DNA from: Flavobacteriaceae bacterium
Lineage (GTDB): Bacteria > Bacteroidota > Bacteroidia > Flavobacteriales > Flavobacteriaceae
Reading direction: 5' to 3'
NCBI GenBank assembly: GCA_024742935.1
Contig: JANSXN010000008.1
Coordinates: 1 to 58,455 of the forward strand
Length of the DNA stretch: 58,455 bases
Under the pieces are notes generated by a model. That model was given only the letters and a program-made list of their open reading frames with translations. It had not been told where the DNA came from and did no database searches. A program made the position numbers and the translations under genes. Numbering within the stretch: the first letter of the stretch is position 1; every line of letters starts with the position of its first letter. Shown piece after piece: positions 17,363 through 26,106 of the stretch.

Positions 17363-18406
17363 ATGTATATCAAGCGAATATTACTAACGATTGTTCTTGC
17401 CGGCATCGTTGCGGCAGGTATTTTTTCTTATTACGTTTACAAAACAGTTTTTTTGCCCAATACCGGTTTTGATAATGAAATAGCTTTTGTGCTCGTGAGT
17501 AGTGACAGGTCTTATCAAGAAGTGCGTCAACAGTTAGTGCCTCTGTTAAAAAATATTGAAAGCTTTGACAAAGTGGCTCAAAAAAAGGGCTATATAGCAA
17601 ATGTAAAACCCGGTAAGTATGCGATAAAAAAGGGTATGAACAACAACGACATTGTAAATAGTTTACGAAGCAAAAATATACCCATCCAAATATCATTTAA
17701 TAATCAAGAGACGCTGGCTAATTTAGCAGGTCGTATTGCAGAACAAATAGAGGCAGATAGCATCTCCTTACTTCAAAAAATAACGGACGAAACATTTTTA
17801 GTTCAAAATGGGTTTAATACCGAAAATGGCTTGAATCTATTTATACCCAACACCTATGAGTTTTACTGGAATTCTTCTGCCGAAACTTTTAGAGACCGAA
17901 TGTTAACTGAATACAATCGATTTTGGAATGAACAAAGATTAAAAAAGGCCTCTCAACTTGGACTAAGCCCTCATCAAGTGATGAATCTTGCAGCGATTGT
18001 TCAAAAGGAAACAGCACGCGTTGATGAAAGACCCCGTGTTGCCGGTGTTTACTTAAACAGATTGAGAGTGGGCATGTTGCTCCAGGCAGATCCAACAGTC
18101 ATCTTTGCCATAAAAAAGCAAACAGGAGATTTTGATACGGTTATTAAACGTGTTTTATTTAAAGATTTAGAAATTGATTCTCCATACAATACCTATAAAT
18201 ATCCCGGAATTCCACCGGGTCCTATCGCAATGCCCGACATTTCATCAATTGAAGCCGTGTTAAACCCTGAAAAACACGATTATTTCTATTTTGTGGCTGA
18301 TGTATCAAATCCAGGGTATCATCTTTTTGCAAAATCACTTGCTCAACATAATAGAAACAGACAACAGTATATTAATTGGATTAATAAACAGGGAATAAAT
18401 CGTTAA
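17363..18406 (+). CDS. mltG: Endolytic peptidoglycan transglycosylase MltG
   Basis: A 347-residue YceG-like enzyme that cleaves nascent glycan strands at the inner membrane and helps set strand length. One N-terminal membrane helix (about residues 6-26) anchors a periplasmic part with a LysM-like subdomain (KPGKYAIKKGMNNNDIVNSLR). The catalytic Glu is E216 in MNLAAIVQKETARVDERP, matching the family's EKET-type site, and the later GVYLNRLRVGMLLQADPTV and YNTYKYPGIPPGPI blocks are intact. Monocistronic, followed by a 280-bp gap. Confidence 0.96.
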   Translation: MYIKRILLTIVLAGIVAAGIFSYYVYKTVFLPNTGFDNEIAFVLVSSDRSYQEVRQQLVPLLKNIESFDKVAQKKGYIANVKPGKYAIKKGMNNNDIVNSLRSKNIPIQISFNNQETLANLAGRIAEQIEADSISLLQKITDETFLVQNGFNTENGLNLFIPNTYEFYWNSSAETFRDRMLTEYNRFWNEQRLKKASQLGLSPHQVMNLAAIVQKETARVDERPRVAGVYLNRLRVGMLLQADPTVIFAIKKQTGDFDTVIKRVLFKDLEIDSPYNTYKYPGIPPGPIAMPDISSIEAVLNPEKHDYFYFVADVSNPGYHLFAKSLAQHNRNRQQYINWINKQGINR

Positions 18407-18415
18407 TATTTTCAT

Positions 18416-18456
18416 TTCATTTTTAGTTTAATCTTCGTTTTGGATTTAAAAATGAA
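18416..18456. repeat. AT-rich inverted repeat after mltG
   Basis: TTCATTTTTA and TAAAAATGAA form 10-bp arms with a 21-bp loop starting 9 bp after the mltG stop. It may act as a 3' stem-loop, but it lacks a GC-rich stem and U-tract, so intrinsic termination is doubtful. Confidence 0.3.
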
Positions 18457-18629
18457 GGTAAAATCACACCACTTTTCTTAATTTATTCTTAAAAATCGCA
18501 CTGTTTAATTATTGTGTACTTTACTCCTTAGCCATACTAAAAATAGGACTTCACAAGAGACTCAAAAAGGCTTATTTTGGGTTTTAGTATTCTTTAACAG
18601 TTTGATTTCCATTTTTTTATAAAATGTTG

Positions 18630-18637
18630 TATATTTG
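18630..18637 (+). promoter_or_regulatory. Candidate -7 box TATATTTG for the lysozyme-like gene
   Basis: An exact TAnnTTTG match 49 bp before the ATG at 18687. The nearest TTTG (18601-18604) is 25 bp upstream, too far for ideal spacing. Confidence 0.45.
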
Positions 18638-18686
18638 CGCCCGATTTTGAGAGGTAAGAAAATTACTTCAAAAAAAGCAAATTATA

Positions 18687-19337
18687 ATGAAAAAAAGACA
18701 GATTCTATTAATCGTTTTCCCAATAGCTTTACTTAGTATTAGCTGGGGATTTTTGTCTAAGAGTACTATTGACTTTTCACATTACTCTACATATGGACTT
18801 GACCTTTACTATGATGTGCCTGACGAATCAAGCATTTTCATAGAAGACGATGAATTTATCGCATACCCTTTACTTGGAAAAACTTTTATGGGCTTTAGAG
18901 AAGCACTAGCATTTAAAGAGTCCAGAGGAGATTATACAATTATTAATGATTTTGGATATATGGGCAAGTACCAGTTTGGACGAGCAACGCTCCGTATGAT
19001 TGGTATTAATGATACAGATCTATTTTTAAGCAACCCTATTCTCCAAGAATCAGCTTTTAAAGCCTATGCAGCCCGAAATAAATGGGTGTTGCGAAGAGAT
19101 ATTCAGCGCTACTCAGGTAAATATGTCAATGGTGTGTTTATTACTGAGTCTGGAATTCTTGCTGCTGCACATCTTGCTGGTCCGGGAAATGTCAAGAAGT
19201 TTTTGAGAAGCGGTGGCACAGATGTATTTGAAGATGCTTTTGGAACTTCAGTGAGATATTATCTAAGAAAATTCTCCGGATATGATACTTCCCATATAGT
19301 ACCCAATCAAAATGCAAAAGTAGTATTTAAGGGGTAA
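18687..19337 (+). CDS. Lysozyme-like exported protein (putative peptidoglycan hydrolase)
   Basis: A 216-residue protein with an N-terminal hydrophobic signal or anchor (about residues 4-22). The central region, FREALAFKESRGDYTIINDFGYMGKYQFG, resembles a lysozyme/lytic transglycosylase fold in which E78 (FKESRGDY) would be the catalytic acid and YMGKYQFG the following conserved strand; GILAAAHLAGPGNVKKFL continues the pattern. This family is common in flavobacteria and is sometimes annotated as LysM-related, though I see no LysM here. Proximity to mltG fits a cell-wall role. Its stop is one base before the convergent RsmI-like gene. Confidence 0.7.
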   Translation: MKKRQILLIVFPIALLSISWGFLSKSTIDFSHYSTYGLDLYYDVPDESSIFIEDDEFIAYPLLGKTFMGFREALAFKESRGDYTIINDFGYMGKYQFGRATLRMIGINDTDLFLSNPILQESAFKAYAARNKWVLRRDIQRYSGKYVNGVFITESGILAAAHLAGPGNVKKFLRSGGTDVFEDAFGTSVRYYLRKFSGYDTSHIVPNQNAKVVFKG

Positions 19338-19338
19338 C

Positions 19339-20064
19339 TCAAAATTCTTTATGAAATAAAAATAAGGTTGGTCTTTTATGAAGGTCAACCTTTGTTTTTT
19401 TCCATTCTTCCACTGTTTTTGTTTTTATGAATTCTGTGGGTAATGTAAGGTCACAGGCTACACAAATCTTAGTTTGCAGCGATAAAGTGCTCGTTAAATC
19501 ATTTAAAAACCCATCATTTCGATAGGGGGTTTCTATGAATAGTTGCGTTTGATTTGCTTCAAGCGAAAGTTTTTCCAAACGTTTTAGTTCTTTTTTCCTT
19601 AGGTCCTTATCGATTGGGAGATATCCGTTAAAAGCAAATGATTGCCCATTAAAACCACTAGCCATCATTGCAAGTAAAATTGAAGAGGGTCCAACCAAAG
19701 GGACTACTTTAAGGTTTTTTTCATGAGCATATTTTATGACTTCAGCACCGGGGTCTGCTATACCCGGGCAACCGGCTTCAGACAAAATTCCCATATCATG
19801 CCCTTCTAAACAGGGGTCAATTAAATCGGGTATTTCAAGAGGGTCTGTAAATTTATTTAATAATGAGATATGGAGCTTTGGTTGTGATTTTCCGGGACTG
19901 ATGCTTTTAATAAACGCTCTGGCAGACTTTTCGTTTTCAACGATGTAAAAATTCACCTGTTCAACAATTTTTTTAACAGAAAGGGGCAATACTTCTAGAG
20001 GATTGGTATCTCCTAAAGTAGTGGGGATTAAATAAATAGTTCCTTTATTTGGGGAGTGGTTCAC
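19339..20064 (-). CDS. RsmI-like tetrapyrrole-methylase-fold SAM-dependent methyltransferase
   Basis: A 241-residue protein of the tetrapyrrole methylase fold. Start GTIYLIPTTLGDTN, then ILSEAGCPGIADPGAEVI and VVPLVGPSSILLAMMASGFNGQSFAFNGYLP match the RsmI group, which 2'-O-methylates C1402 of 16S rRNA. Bacteroidota commonly carry this shorter second RsmI-like protein, so the precise target is uncertain. It abuts the sugar dehydrogenase stop (1-bp overlap) on the same strand. Confidence 0.85.
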   Translation of the reverse strand: MNHSPNKGTIYLIPTTLGDTNPLEVLPLSVKKIVEQVNFYIVENEKSARAFIKSISPGKSQPKLHISLLNKFTDPLEIPDLIDPCLEGHDMGILSEAGCPGIADPGAEVIKYAHEKNLKVVPLVGPSSILLAMMASGFNGQSFAFNGYLPIDKDLRKKELKRLEKLSLEANQTQLFIETPYRNDGFLNDLTSTLSLQTKICVACDLTLPTEFIKTKTVEEWKKTKVDLHKRPTLFLFHKEF

Positions 20065-21434
20065 TATTTAATGATGAATTTTTTATAAACAGGCTTCAAA
20101 TTATCAGAAAGTACCTTAATTAGATAAAGACCGGAGTTCAATCCTGTAACATCTATTTGAATGGTTTTATTGTTTAGAGATTCAAAGGTTTCTATCACAT
20201 TGCCTGTGATACCCATAATTTCAATAGTTTTTAAATCTACAGAGTCTGAACTAATCGTTAAAAAGTCATTTGTTGGGTTAGGGTAGATACTTATAGAATC
20301 AGAAAAATCAAATTCAGGATTAGCGATTAATGAATTATCAATGACTTCAAAAATGCTACCACCGCCAAAAGCGACCACATACAATTTTTGGTTCACATCA
20401 ACGCCAAAACTTGTAATGGTTGTAGCTCCCAGAGGCCCCCACAAAGTTAAATTTCCATCCTGGTCAACAGTACCAATGTCATTGCTACATAAATCGGCAA
20501 AGAAGTAGAGTCCTTCAATCCCGGGAAAGTCTGGTCCTCTATAAACATATCCACCGGTAATGGAACACCTTCCGGCAGAGCGACTGTATTCAGCAAAAGG
20601 GAAGGTGAGTTCGCTTTGAGGAGGGCAACCATTGGTGTTAAAAGGTGCGTTGCCTTCATAACATCTCCAGCCATAGTTCAAGCCGGCTGCAGTTGAAGGT
20701 TCTTTATTTATTTCTTCCCAAGAACCCTGGCCCACATCTGCCATCCATAAGTCTCCGGTTTCACTATCAAAAGAAAACTTCCATGGGTTGCGCACACCAT
20801 ATGCCCAGATTTCATCAAGTACAGCCGAATTATCGACAAAAGGATTGTCTGCCGGGATATAGGGAGCAGGTAAATCAACATCAAGGCGTAATATTTTTCC
20901 TAAAAGAGTGGTTAAGGTTTGAGAATTATTTTGAGGATCACCACCACTACCTCCATCGCCACTGGCAATATATAGCATACCATCGGGTCCAAAAGCAATA
21001 TGACCCCCGTTGTGGTTTGAAAATGGCTGGTTGAAGGAGAGCATTTGGAGTTCAGAAGAAGGATCTGCCACGTCAGGGTCACCACTCACAGAAAATCTCG
21101 ATATTTGTGTGTTACCTGCCGGGTTTGTATAATACACATAGAAAAAGCCATTATTAGCATAATCAGGATGGAATGCCAGTCCCAGAAGCCCTCTTTCGCC
21201 TCCTGAGGATATATTTGAGGATATATTTAAAAAGTTTGTTGGATTGACTGTGCCGTCAGAATTTAAAATTTTTATACGACCCCCTTGCTCAACAACAAAG
21301 AGTCTGTCGTCACCGGCGTGTTTTAATTCTAAAGGTGAACTAAATCCATTGGCAACAAGTTGTAGTTCAAGTTCTTGAGAAAACGAAATTGAAGTAATAA
21401 GAAGTGAAAAAAGAAAGGCATATAATGTTTTCAT
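20064..21434 (-). CDS. Secreted PQQ-dependent sugar dehydrogenase (GSDH family) with T9SS sorting domain
   Basis: A 456-residue exported protein. Residues 1-19 are a signal peptide. Residues about 24-355 form a six-bladed propeller of the soluble glucose/sorbosone dehydrogenase type (NGFSSPLELKHAGDDRLFVVEQGGRI, GGERGLLGLAFHPDYANNGF, NHNGGHIAFGPDGMLYIASGDGG, GVRNPWKFSFD). Residues about 380-456 are a type IX secretion sorting domain (SIYPNPTNDFLTIS ... KKFIIK). It would oxidise an aldose or related sugar at the cell surface with PQQ and calcium; actual cofactor use is not proven by sequence. No PQQ synthesis genes are in the window. Confidence 0.92.
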   Translation of the reverse strand: MKTLYAFLFSLLITSISFSQELELQLVANGFSSPLELKHAGDDRLFVVEQGGRIKILNSDGTVNPTNFLNISSNISSGGERGLLGLAFHPDYANNGFFYVYYTNPAGNTQISRFSVSGDPDVADPSSELQMLSFNQPFSNHNGGHIAFGPDGMLYIASGDGGSGGDPQNNSQTLTTLLGKILRLDVDLPAPYIPADNPFVDNSAVLDEIWAYGVRNPWKFSFDSETGDLWMADVGQGSWEEINKEPSTAAGLNYGWRCYEGNAPFNTNGCPPQSELTFPFAEYSRSAGRCSITGGYVYRGPDFPGIEGLYFFADLCSNDIGTVDQDGNLTLWGPLGATTITSFGVDVNQKLYVVAFGGGSIFEVIDNSLIANPEFDFSDSISIYPNPTNDFLTISSDSVDLKTIEIMGITGNVIETFESLNNKTIQIDVTGLNSGLYLIKVLSDNLKPVYKKFIIK

Positions 21435-21533
21435 GGCATTTTTTTTAGATGAAGTTACTAAAGTAAGTAATTATCAGGGTAATTAAAATTTTAATTAATT
21501 GTTTTAACGATAATTTAGAGAAGAACTTTAAAA

Positions 21534-21986
21534 TTAAAATTTCTTTGAAATCAACTCTGTAGCCTCATCGAGCAACTTGAACACTTGTTCAAAGTCGTTT
21601 TCACCCCCATAATAAGGGTCTGGTACATCCACATTTTCATTTTCAAAGAGTTCATTTAAAATGAGACGTACTTTGTTTTTTGAAGTTTCGTCCGGAGCCA
21701 ATTCCAGCAAATTTTTTTTGTTCTCATTGTCCATCACATAGATGAGGTCAAAGTCTTCATAATCACGTTCAGAAAATTGCCTTCCTCTTTGATATGAAAT
21801 GTCTATTCCATACTTTTTTGCCACTTTAATGCTTCTGGGGTCGGGTGAATCACCCACATGCCAATGACCGGTGCCGGCGGAATCAACGATAAATCGTTCG
21901 GGATTGAGTTTTGATTTTAGAATGCCTTCAGCCAGAGGTGACCTGCAAATATTACCAAGACAGACCATTAAGATGCGTGTCTTCAT
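21534..21986 (-). CDS. Low-molecular-weight protein-tyrosine phosphatase
   Basis: A 150-residue phosphatase with the CX5R loop at C9-LGNIC-R15 (VCLGNICRSPLAEG) and the general acid D123 in VPDPYYGGE. It removes phosphate from tyrosine-phosphorylated proteins or arginine phosphate in some relatives; the partner is unknown. It lies 9 bp after dnaA on the same strand, so it is probably co-transcribed with the replication initiator. Confidence 0.95.
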   Translation of the reverse strand: MKTRILMVCLGNICRSPLAEGILKSKLNPERFIVDSAGTGHWHVGDSPDPRSIKVAKKYGIDISYQRGRQFSERDYEDFDLIYVMDNENKKNLLELAPDETSKNKVRLILNELFENENVDVPDPYYGGENDFEQVFKLLDEATELISKKF

Positions 21987-21995
21987 AACAAAGGT

Positions 21996-23423
21996 TTAAA
22001 GGGTCAATTTTTTGTTGAGGTCTTCCACATACTTTCTAAACTGCTTGTCAGTAGAAGTGAGATTGTCCACCGTTTTGCAGGCGTGGAGTACCGTCGCGTG
22101 GTCACGTCTGCCAATTTGGGAACCAATGCTTGCCAGGGAAGCTTTGGTGAATTTTTTTGCAAAAAACATAGCCAGTTGCCGCGCTTGAACAATGTGCCGC
22201 TTTCGGGTTTTTGACTGTAGCGTGTCCACATCCATCTGGAAATAATCTGAAACTACTTTTTGTATGTAATCAATCGACACCTCACGTTTGGTATGCTTCA
22301 CATAGTTGTCAACTATTTTTCTTGCTAGGTCGATAGTGATGTCTCTTCTGTTAAAAGAGGAGTGTGCTATGAGGGAGATGATGGCACCTTCCAGTTCACG
22401 TATGTTTGTTTTGATGTTGTTTGCCAAAAACTCAATGATATCTTCAGGCATTTCTACGCCGTCGCGATACAATTTATTTTTTATAATGGAAACACGGGTC
22501 TCAAAATCAGGATGTTGCAACTCGGCCGAAAGTCCCCATTTGAATCTTGATAACAATCGTTGTTCAATATCAATCATATCAACCGGGGCTTTGTCACTGG
22601 TTAAGATAACCTGTTTTCCATTTTGATGTAAATGATTGAAGATGTGAAAAAATACATCCTGAGTCCCGGACTTACCTGATAAAAATTGGATATCATCAAC
22701 AATGAGTACATCCATGATCTGGTAAAAGTGAATAAAATCGTTTCGGTTGTTTTTCTTGACAGACTCGATGTATTGTTGGGTAAATTTTTCTGCAGAAATA
22801 TAAAGAACCGTTTTTTCGGGATACTTGTCTTTGATGTCAACCCCAATAGCGTGTGCTAAATGGGTTTTGCCCAAACCAACTCCACCAAAAACGAGAAGCG
22901 GATTGAAAGAGGTGCCTCCGGGCTTGTTGGAAACCGCCAAACCGGCAGAGCGTGCCAATCTGTTTGAATCGCCTTCCAGGAAGTTTTCAAAACTGTAATT
23001 GGGATTGAGTTGTGATTCAATCTTTACATTTCTTATTCCGGGAATAACGAAGGGATTTTTTAATTCGGGATTTTTATTTTTTAAGGGGACGTCAACCTCT
23101 TGTGATTTTACCTGAGACCTGTTTGAACTGGGGATTTTTTCGGTAAAAGGTTGTTTGTTGCCATAGGTATTTTCCATTTTGATTACATAAACCAATTTGG
23201 CATTTTCGCCTAGCTCTTTTGTTAAGGAAACTTTTAACAACTTCACATAATGCTCTTCCAACCACTCATAAAAAAACTTACTGGGCACTTGAATACTTAA
23301 CGCGTTTTCAGTTAGCTTAACTGCCTGTATGGGCTCAAACCAAGTTTTATAAGCTTGTGGGGAGATGTTATCCGCTATAAAAGACAGACAATTTGTCCAA
23401 ACTGATTGCGCAGTTTTACTCAT
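21996..23423 (-). CDS. dnaA: Chromosomal replication initiator protein DnaA
   Basis: A 475-residue DnaA. Domain I (about 1-80) opens with VWTNCLSFIADNISPQAYKTWF. A short linker follows, then the AAA+ domain III with Walker A (FGGVGLGKTHLAHAIG), Walker B (VLIVDDIQFLSGK) and sensor 2 segment (NIRELEGAI). Domain IV ends with the DNA-binding signature GRRDHATVLHACKTV. DnaA binds oriC and opens it in an ATP-dependent way. Its leader contains a terminator-like hairpin at 23460-23487. I could not identify a DnaA-box cluster around the gene. Confidence 0.98.
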   Translation of the reverse strand: MSKTAQSVWTNCLSFIADNISPQAYKTWFEPIQAVKLTENALSIQVPSKFFYEWLEEHYVKLLKVSLTKELGENAKLVYVIKMENTYGNKQPFTEKIPSSNRSQVKSQEVDVPLKNKNPELKNPFVIPGIRNVKIESQLNPNYSFENFLEGDSNRLARSAGLAVSNKPGGTSFNPLLVFGGVGLGKTHLAHAIGVDIKDKYPEKTVLYISAEKFTQQYIESVKKNNRNDFIHFYQIMDVLIVDDIQFLSGKSGTQDVFFHIFNHLHQNGKQVILTSDKAPVDMIDIEQRLLSRFKWGLSAELQHPDFETRVSIIKNKLYRDGVEMPEDIIEFLANNIKTNIRELEGAIISLIAHSSFNRRDITIDLARKIVDNYVKHTKREVSIDYIQKVVSDYFQMDVDTLQSKTRKRHIVQARQLAMFFAKKFTKASLASIGSQIGRRDHATVLHACKTVDNLTSTDKQFRKYVEDLNKKLTL

Positions 23424-23459
23424 TCTTAGGATGAAGTTTTTAAAAATTAGTTAGTTATG

Positions 23460-23487
23460 AAAAAAAAAGAGAAAATGATTTTCTCTT
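23460..23487 (-). terminator. Terminator-like hairpin in the dnaA 5' leader
   Basis: On the minus strand, 9-bp arms AAGAGAAAA/TTTTCTCTT close a 3-nt loop and run into nine U residues that end about 36 bases before the dnaA start. No gene reads into this point from upstream on that strand, because ybgC is divergent, so an attenuator for dnaA is possible. The stem is AU-rich, so stability is modest. Confidence 0.45.
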
Positions 23488-23626
23488 GGCTTTTTAGTTA
23501 CGCAAATATGTGAACAAATTATTTAAAAAAAAAACGGAAAGGGTATTGAATTTTCAATTTTTTTTTCTCATACTGCGAGTGTATAAACATACAAAAAAAA
23601 AGTACCCTTTCAAAAAAAAATAGTAA

Positions 23627-24040
23627 GTGAAAAAAGATTTTTTACAAGTGCGAGTTCGATATGGAGAAACAGACCAAATGGGGGTTGTTTATTATGGAAA
23701 TTATGCACAATATTTTGAAATGGGACGCACAGAATGGCTCAGGAAATTCGGGCTTTCATACAAATGGATGGAGGGCAATGGTATTTTACTGCCTGTCATA
23801 GATTTGAATGTAAAGTTTAAACAATCTGCTCATTATGACGACGTTTTAACTGTTGTCACAACTATTCAGAGAATTCCTACAATTCGTATTGCCTTTGATT
23901 ATGAAATTTATAACGAAAAGGAGGTGCTTTTAACTACCGGTTCAACTACTTTGGTTTTTGTCGATAAAGAGACAAAAAAACCTATGATGGCACCTGAATA
24001 TTTATTGGAAAAATTACGCAAACTTGATTTTGAAACTTAA
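23627..24040 (+). CDS. Acyl-CoA thioesterase, YbgC/4-hydroxybenzoyl-CoA thioesterase family
   Basis: A 137-residue hot-dog-fold protein. The family signature RVRYGETDQMGVVYYGNYAQYFEMGRTEWLR is complete, including the Asp-Gln-Met-Gly catalytic stretch and the Tyr. It hydrolyses short acyl-CoA thioesters, and in Proteobacteria it associates with the Tol-Pal system; no tol genes are here. The start is a GTG at 23627, the only start that gives the normal N-terminus. Divergent from dnaA, and its stop shares a TTAA with yigZ. Confidence 0.93.
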   Translation: MKKDFLQVRVRYGETDQMGVVYYGNYAQYFEMGRTEWLRKFGLSYKWMEGNGILLPVIDLNVKFKQSAHYDDVLTVVTTIQRIPTIRIAFDYEIYNEKEVLLTTGSTTLVFVDKETKKPMMAPEYLLEKLRKLDFET

Positions 24041-24648
24041 TCAATTTCTTTTATTGAAACTTCATAAATGGAATTGAAATTTTCTCTAATTTCTTTTACC
24101 AAAGATTTCCTCACCGAAATAAAAATTTTACAATCCAGCTCCAGTTTTTGGTCAATGATATTCAGATTTTTTTCCTTGATGACCCGCATCACCTTGTTCA
24201 TGTTTTTGTAATCAAACCCAATTTCAAAAGTAATATCGATGGTCTTTTCTATGATTTTAGATTTATCTAATGTCATTTTTGCACTTGCTTTATAAGCGCT
24301 TATCAAGCCGCCAACTCCCAGTTTGGTGCCTCCAAAATAGCGCACAACGACCACAAGTACATCTGTGAGATCAAAGGATTGTATTTGGCCATATATGGGC
24401 ATGCCGGCGCTGTTTGAGGGTTCGCCATCATCGTTTACACGAAAATAAATCTGATTTGTACCTAGCTGATAGGCATAACAAAAATGACGGGCACTTTTGT
24501 GTTTTTCTTTGACTGTTTCCAGACAGCGTGCGACCTCATCTTCGGTTTTCACCGGAAAAGCAGTTCCAAAAAATTTACTTCCTTTTTCCTTAAAAAGCGT
24601 TTCCTCTGAAGGTTTTGAAATTGTTCTGTAAGTGTCTTTTTCTTCCAT
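24037..24648 (-). CDS. YigZ / IMPACT family protein
   Basis: A 203-residue YigZ-type protein. The N-terminal UPF0029 domain has KGSKFFGTAFPV, ARHFCYAYQLG, NDDGEPSNSAGMPIYGQI and VVVRYFGGTKLGVGGLISAYK; a C-terminal ferredoxin-like domain (DUF1949) follows. The eukaryotic relative IMPACT regulates Gcn2; the bacterial role is unclear. It is the last gene of a compact minus-strand set (ribD, HAD, EamA, yigZ), one base after the EamA stop. Confidence 0.93.
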   Translation of the reverse strand: MEEKDTYRTISKPSEETLFKEKGSKFFGTAFPVKTEDEVARCLETVKEKHKSARHFCYAYQLGTNQIYFRVNDDGEPSNSAGMPIYGQIQSFDLTDVLVVVVRYFGGTKLGVGGLISAYKASAKMTLDKSKIIEKTIDITFEIGFDYKNMNKVMRVIKEKNLNIIDQKLELDCKIFISVRKSLVKEIRENFNSIYEVSIKEID

Positions 24649-24649
24649 A

Positions 24650-25501
24650 TCACGTATAAATCACTAAAAATATACTAATGATAGCAAGCCCAATTCCCAC
24701 CCAATTTTTTGGCAAAAGTTTCTCTTTGAATGCAAAAAGTCCTACCAATGTAGATAGCATCACAATGCTTACATTGTTGACCGTAAAGACCATGGAGCTC
24801 TCGAGACCCTCTGTGGCAAGTGCTTGAAGTAAAAAGGTAATTGAAAAATAATTAGGAATGCCCAGAGCAATTCCGCCAAGGAGACTTTTCCAATGAATCG
24901 TCAAATCTCTTTTAATTAAAATAAAAAGTGTTCCAAATAAGCCTGCAAAGCCAAAAATAGTTGTTGAAAAGATAGAGATTTGAGATGGTGATACATAATT
25001 GGTCTCTAAAAACTTTAAAGCAGTATCAATGGTCCCCGAGCCTATAAATAGTAGAAAAGGAAAAATAACATTGCGCCATTTGAAGCCTTCCTTACTCTTT
25101 ACTGAAGCGAGATAAACAGCCACCAAAGCCAAAATAATTCCTGTTATTTTTAACAACCCGGCACTCTCTTGGTAAACCACTATACCAAATATTACCGGGA
25201 TTACCACAGACATTTTTGTAGCCACCGAAGTGACCGCCACACCACTGCGTTGTGCTGTTATGGCCATAATATTAAAAATGACAATGAAAAGTATCCCTAG
25301 AAAAAAAGTTCCCACAAACCAGGGACTCGAAGTGATTTGTAGAAGCGTCAATTTTGATTCAGACATAAGAAAACCAAATGCAAAGGCCACAAAGTAATTG
25401 ACAACAATCGCGTGAAGGGTGTTTACTTTAAAGACTGCAAATAATTTGAAAATTACATACAGAAAACTGGATACCAATATGCTAAAGAGTAGGTATATCA
25501 A
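24650..25501 (-). CDS. EamA/DMT-superfamily transporter
   Basis: A 283-residue membrane protein with about ten helices in two five-helix repeats, typical of the drug/metabolite transporter superfamily. Helix patterns such as VATKMSVVIPVIFGIVVYQE and VFTVNNVSIVMLSTLVGLFAFKEKL are the paired EamA signature regions. The substrate cannot be assigned. It overlaps the HAD hydrolase by 4 bp upstream and ends one base before yigZ, so the genes are co-expressed; this gives no clue to the substrate. Confidence 0.88.
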   Translation of the reverse strand: MIYLLFSILVSSFLYVIFKLFAVFKVNTLHAIVVNYFVAFAFGFLMSESKLTLLQITSSPWFVGTFFLGILFIVIFNIMAITAQRSGVAVTSVATKMSVVIPVIFGIVVYQESAGLLKITGIILALVAVYLASVKSKEGFKWRNVIFPFLLFIGSGTIDTALKFLETNYVSPSQISIFSTTIFGFAGLFGTLFILIKRDLTIHWKSLLGGIALGIPNYFSITFLLQALATEGLESSMVFTVNNVSIVMLSTLVGLFAFKEKLLPKNWVGIGLAIISIFLVIYT

Positions 25502-26106
25502 AATAAATGGTGGTGTTTGATGAATAAATCAGTAATATCTTCTTCTTTAGGGTTGATGTTCCAAACATGAATACCCAATGCTTTAGCTGCATCAGTGTTG
25601 GACTTGGTATCATCAATAAACAATATATTCTCTGGTTTTATTTCATTGTCTTTAAGAACAAATTCATAAATGCTTGTGTCTGGTTTTCTTAGATTGATTT
25701 CATGGGAAAGATAAAATTTTTTGAAACAATTTTTAAAGCGCTTAAAATATTGAATGTTCTCTTTCACCCAGTTAATGTGAATCTCATTTGTATTACTTAA
25801 CAAAAGCAGTTGGTGTTCTTTAGAAGCTGCAAGTTGTTCCAGAAAAAGAATGCGGTGTTCGGGAAAGTCTAGTAAAATGGCATTCCAGGCTTCGATAAGT
25901 TGTTGCTTTGAAACATTTGGAAACCAATTTTTATAAGTCTTTAGAAAAGCATTTGAAGTAATTTCTCCTTTTTCATATTGATTGTTTACCAGTTGCATTT
26001 CCTTAGTAAATTGGTTTGCGCCAAGCTTTTTGAGCTCACGTGTGGTGGCTTCCTTGTCAAGATTTAAAAACACATCCCCAAAGTCAAACAACAGCGTTTT
26101 AATCAT
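25498..26106 (-). CDS. HAD-superfamily hydrolase, subfamily IA
   Basis: A 202-residue haloacid-dehalogenase-like protein. Motif I is LLFDFGDVFLNLD: the nucleophile is D8 and the usual second Asp is at D10-equivalent GDV. Motif II is LLLLSNTNEIH, and motif IV is ILFIDDTKSN. The helical cap places it with subfamily IA phosphatases resembling YihX. It overlaps ribD by 8 bp and could be the phosphatase acting on a riboflavin intermediate after RibD, but this is inference from gene order. Confidence 0.9.
   Translation of the reverse strand: MIKTLLFDFGDVFLNLDKEATTRELKKLGANQFTKEMQLVNNQYEKGEITSNAFLKTYKNWFPNVSKQQLIEAWNAILLDFPEHRILFLEQLAASKEHQLLLLSNTNEIHINWVKENIQYFKRFKNCFKKFYLSHEINLRKPDTSIYEFVLKDNEIKPENILFIDDTKSNTDAAKALGIHVWNINPKEEDITDLFIKHHHLF

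Noticed and set aside
23424-23626. Possible oriC next to dnaA
   Set aside because: AT-rich with one loose TGTGAACAA-like site, but no cluster of DnaA boxes is visible, and dnaA is often away from the origin in this group.
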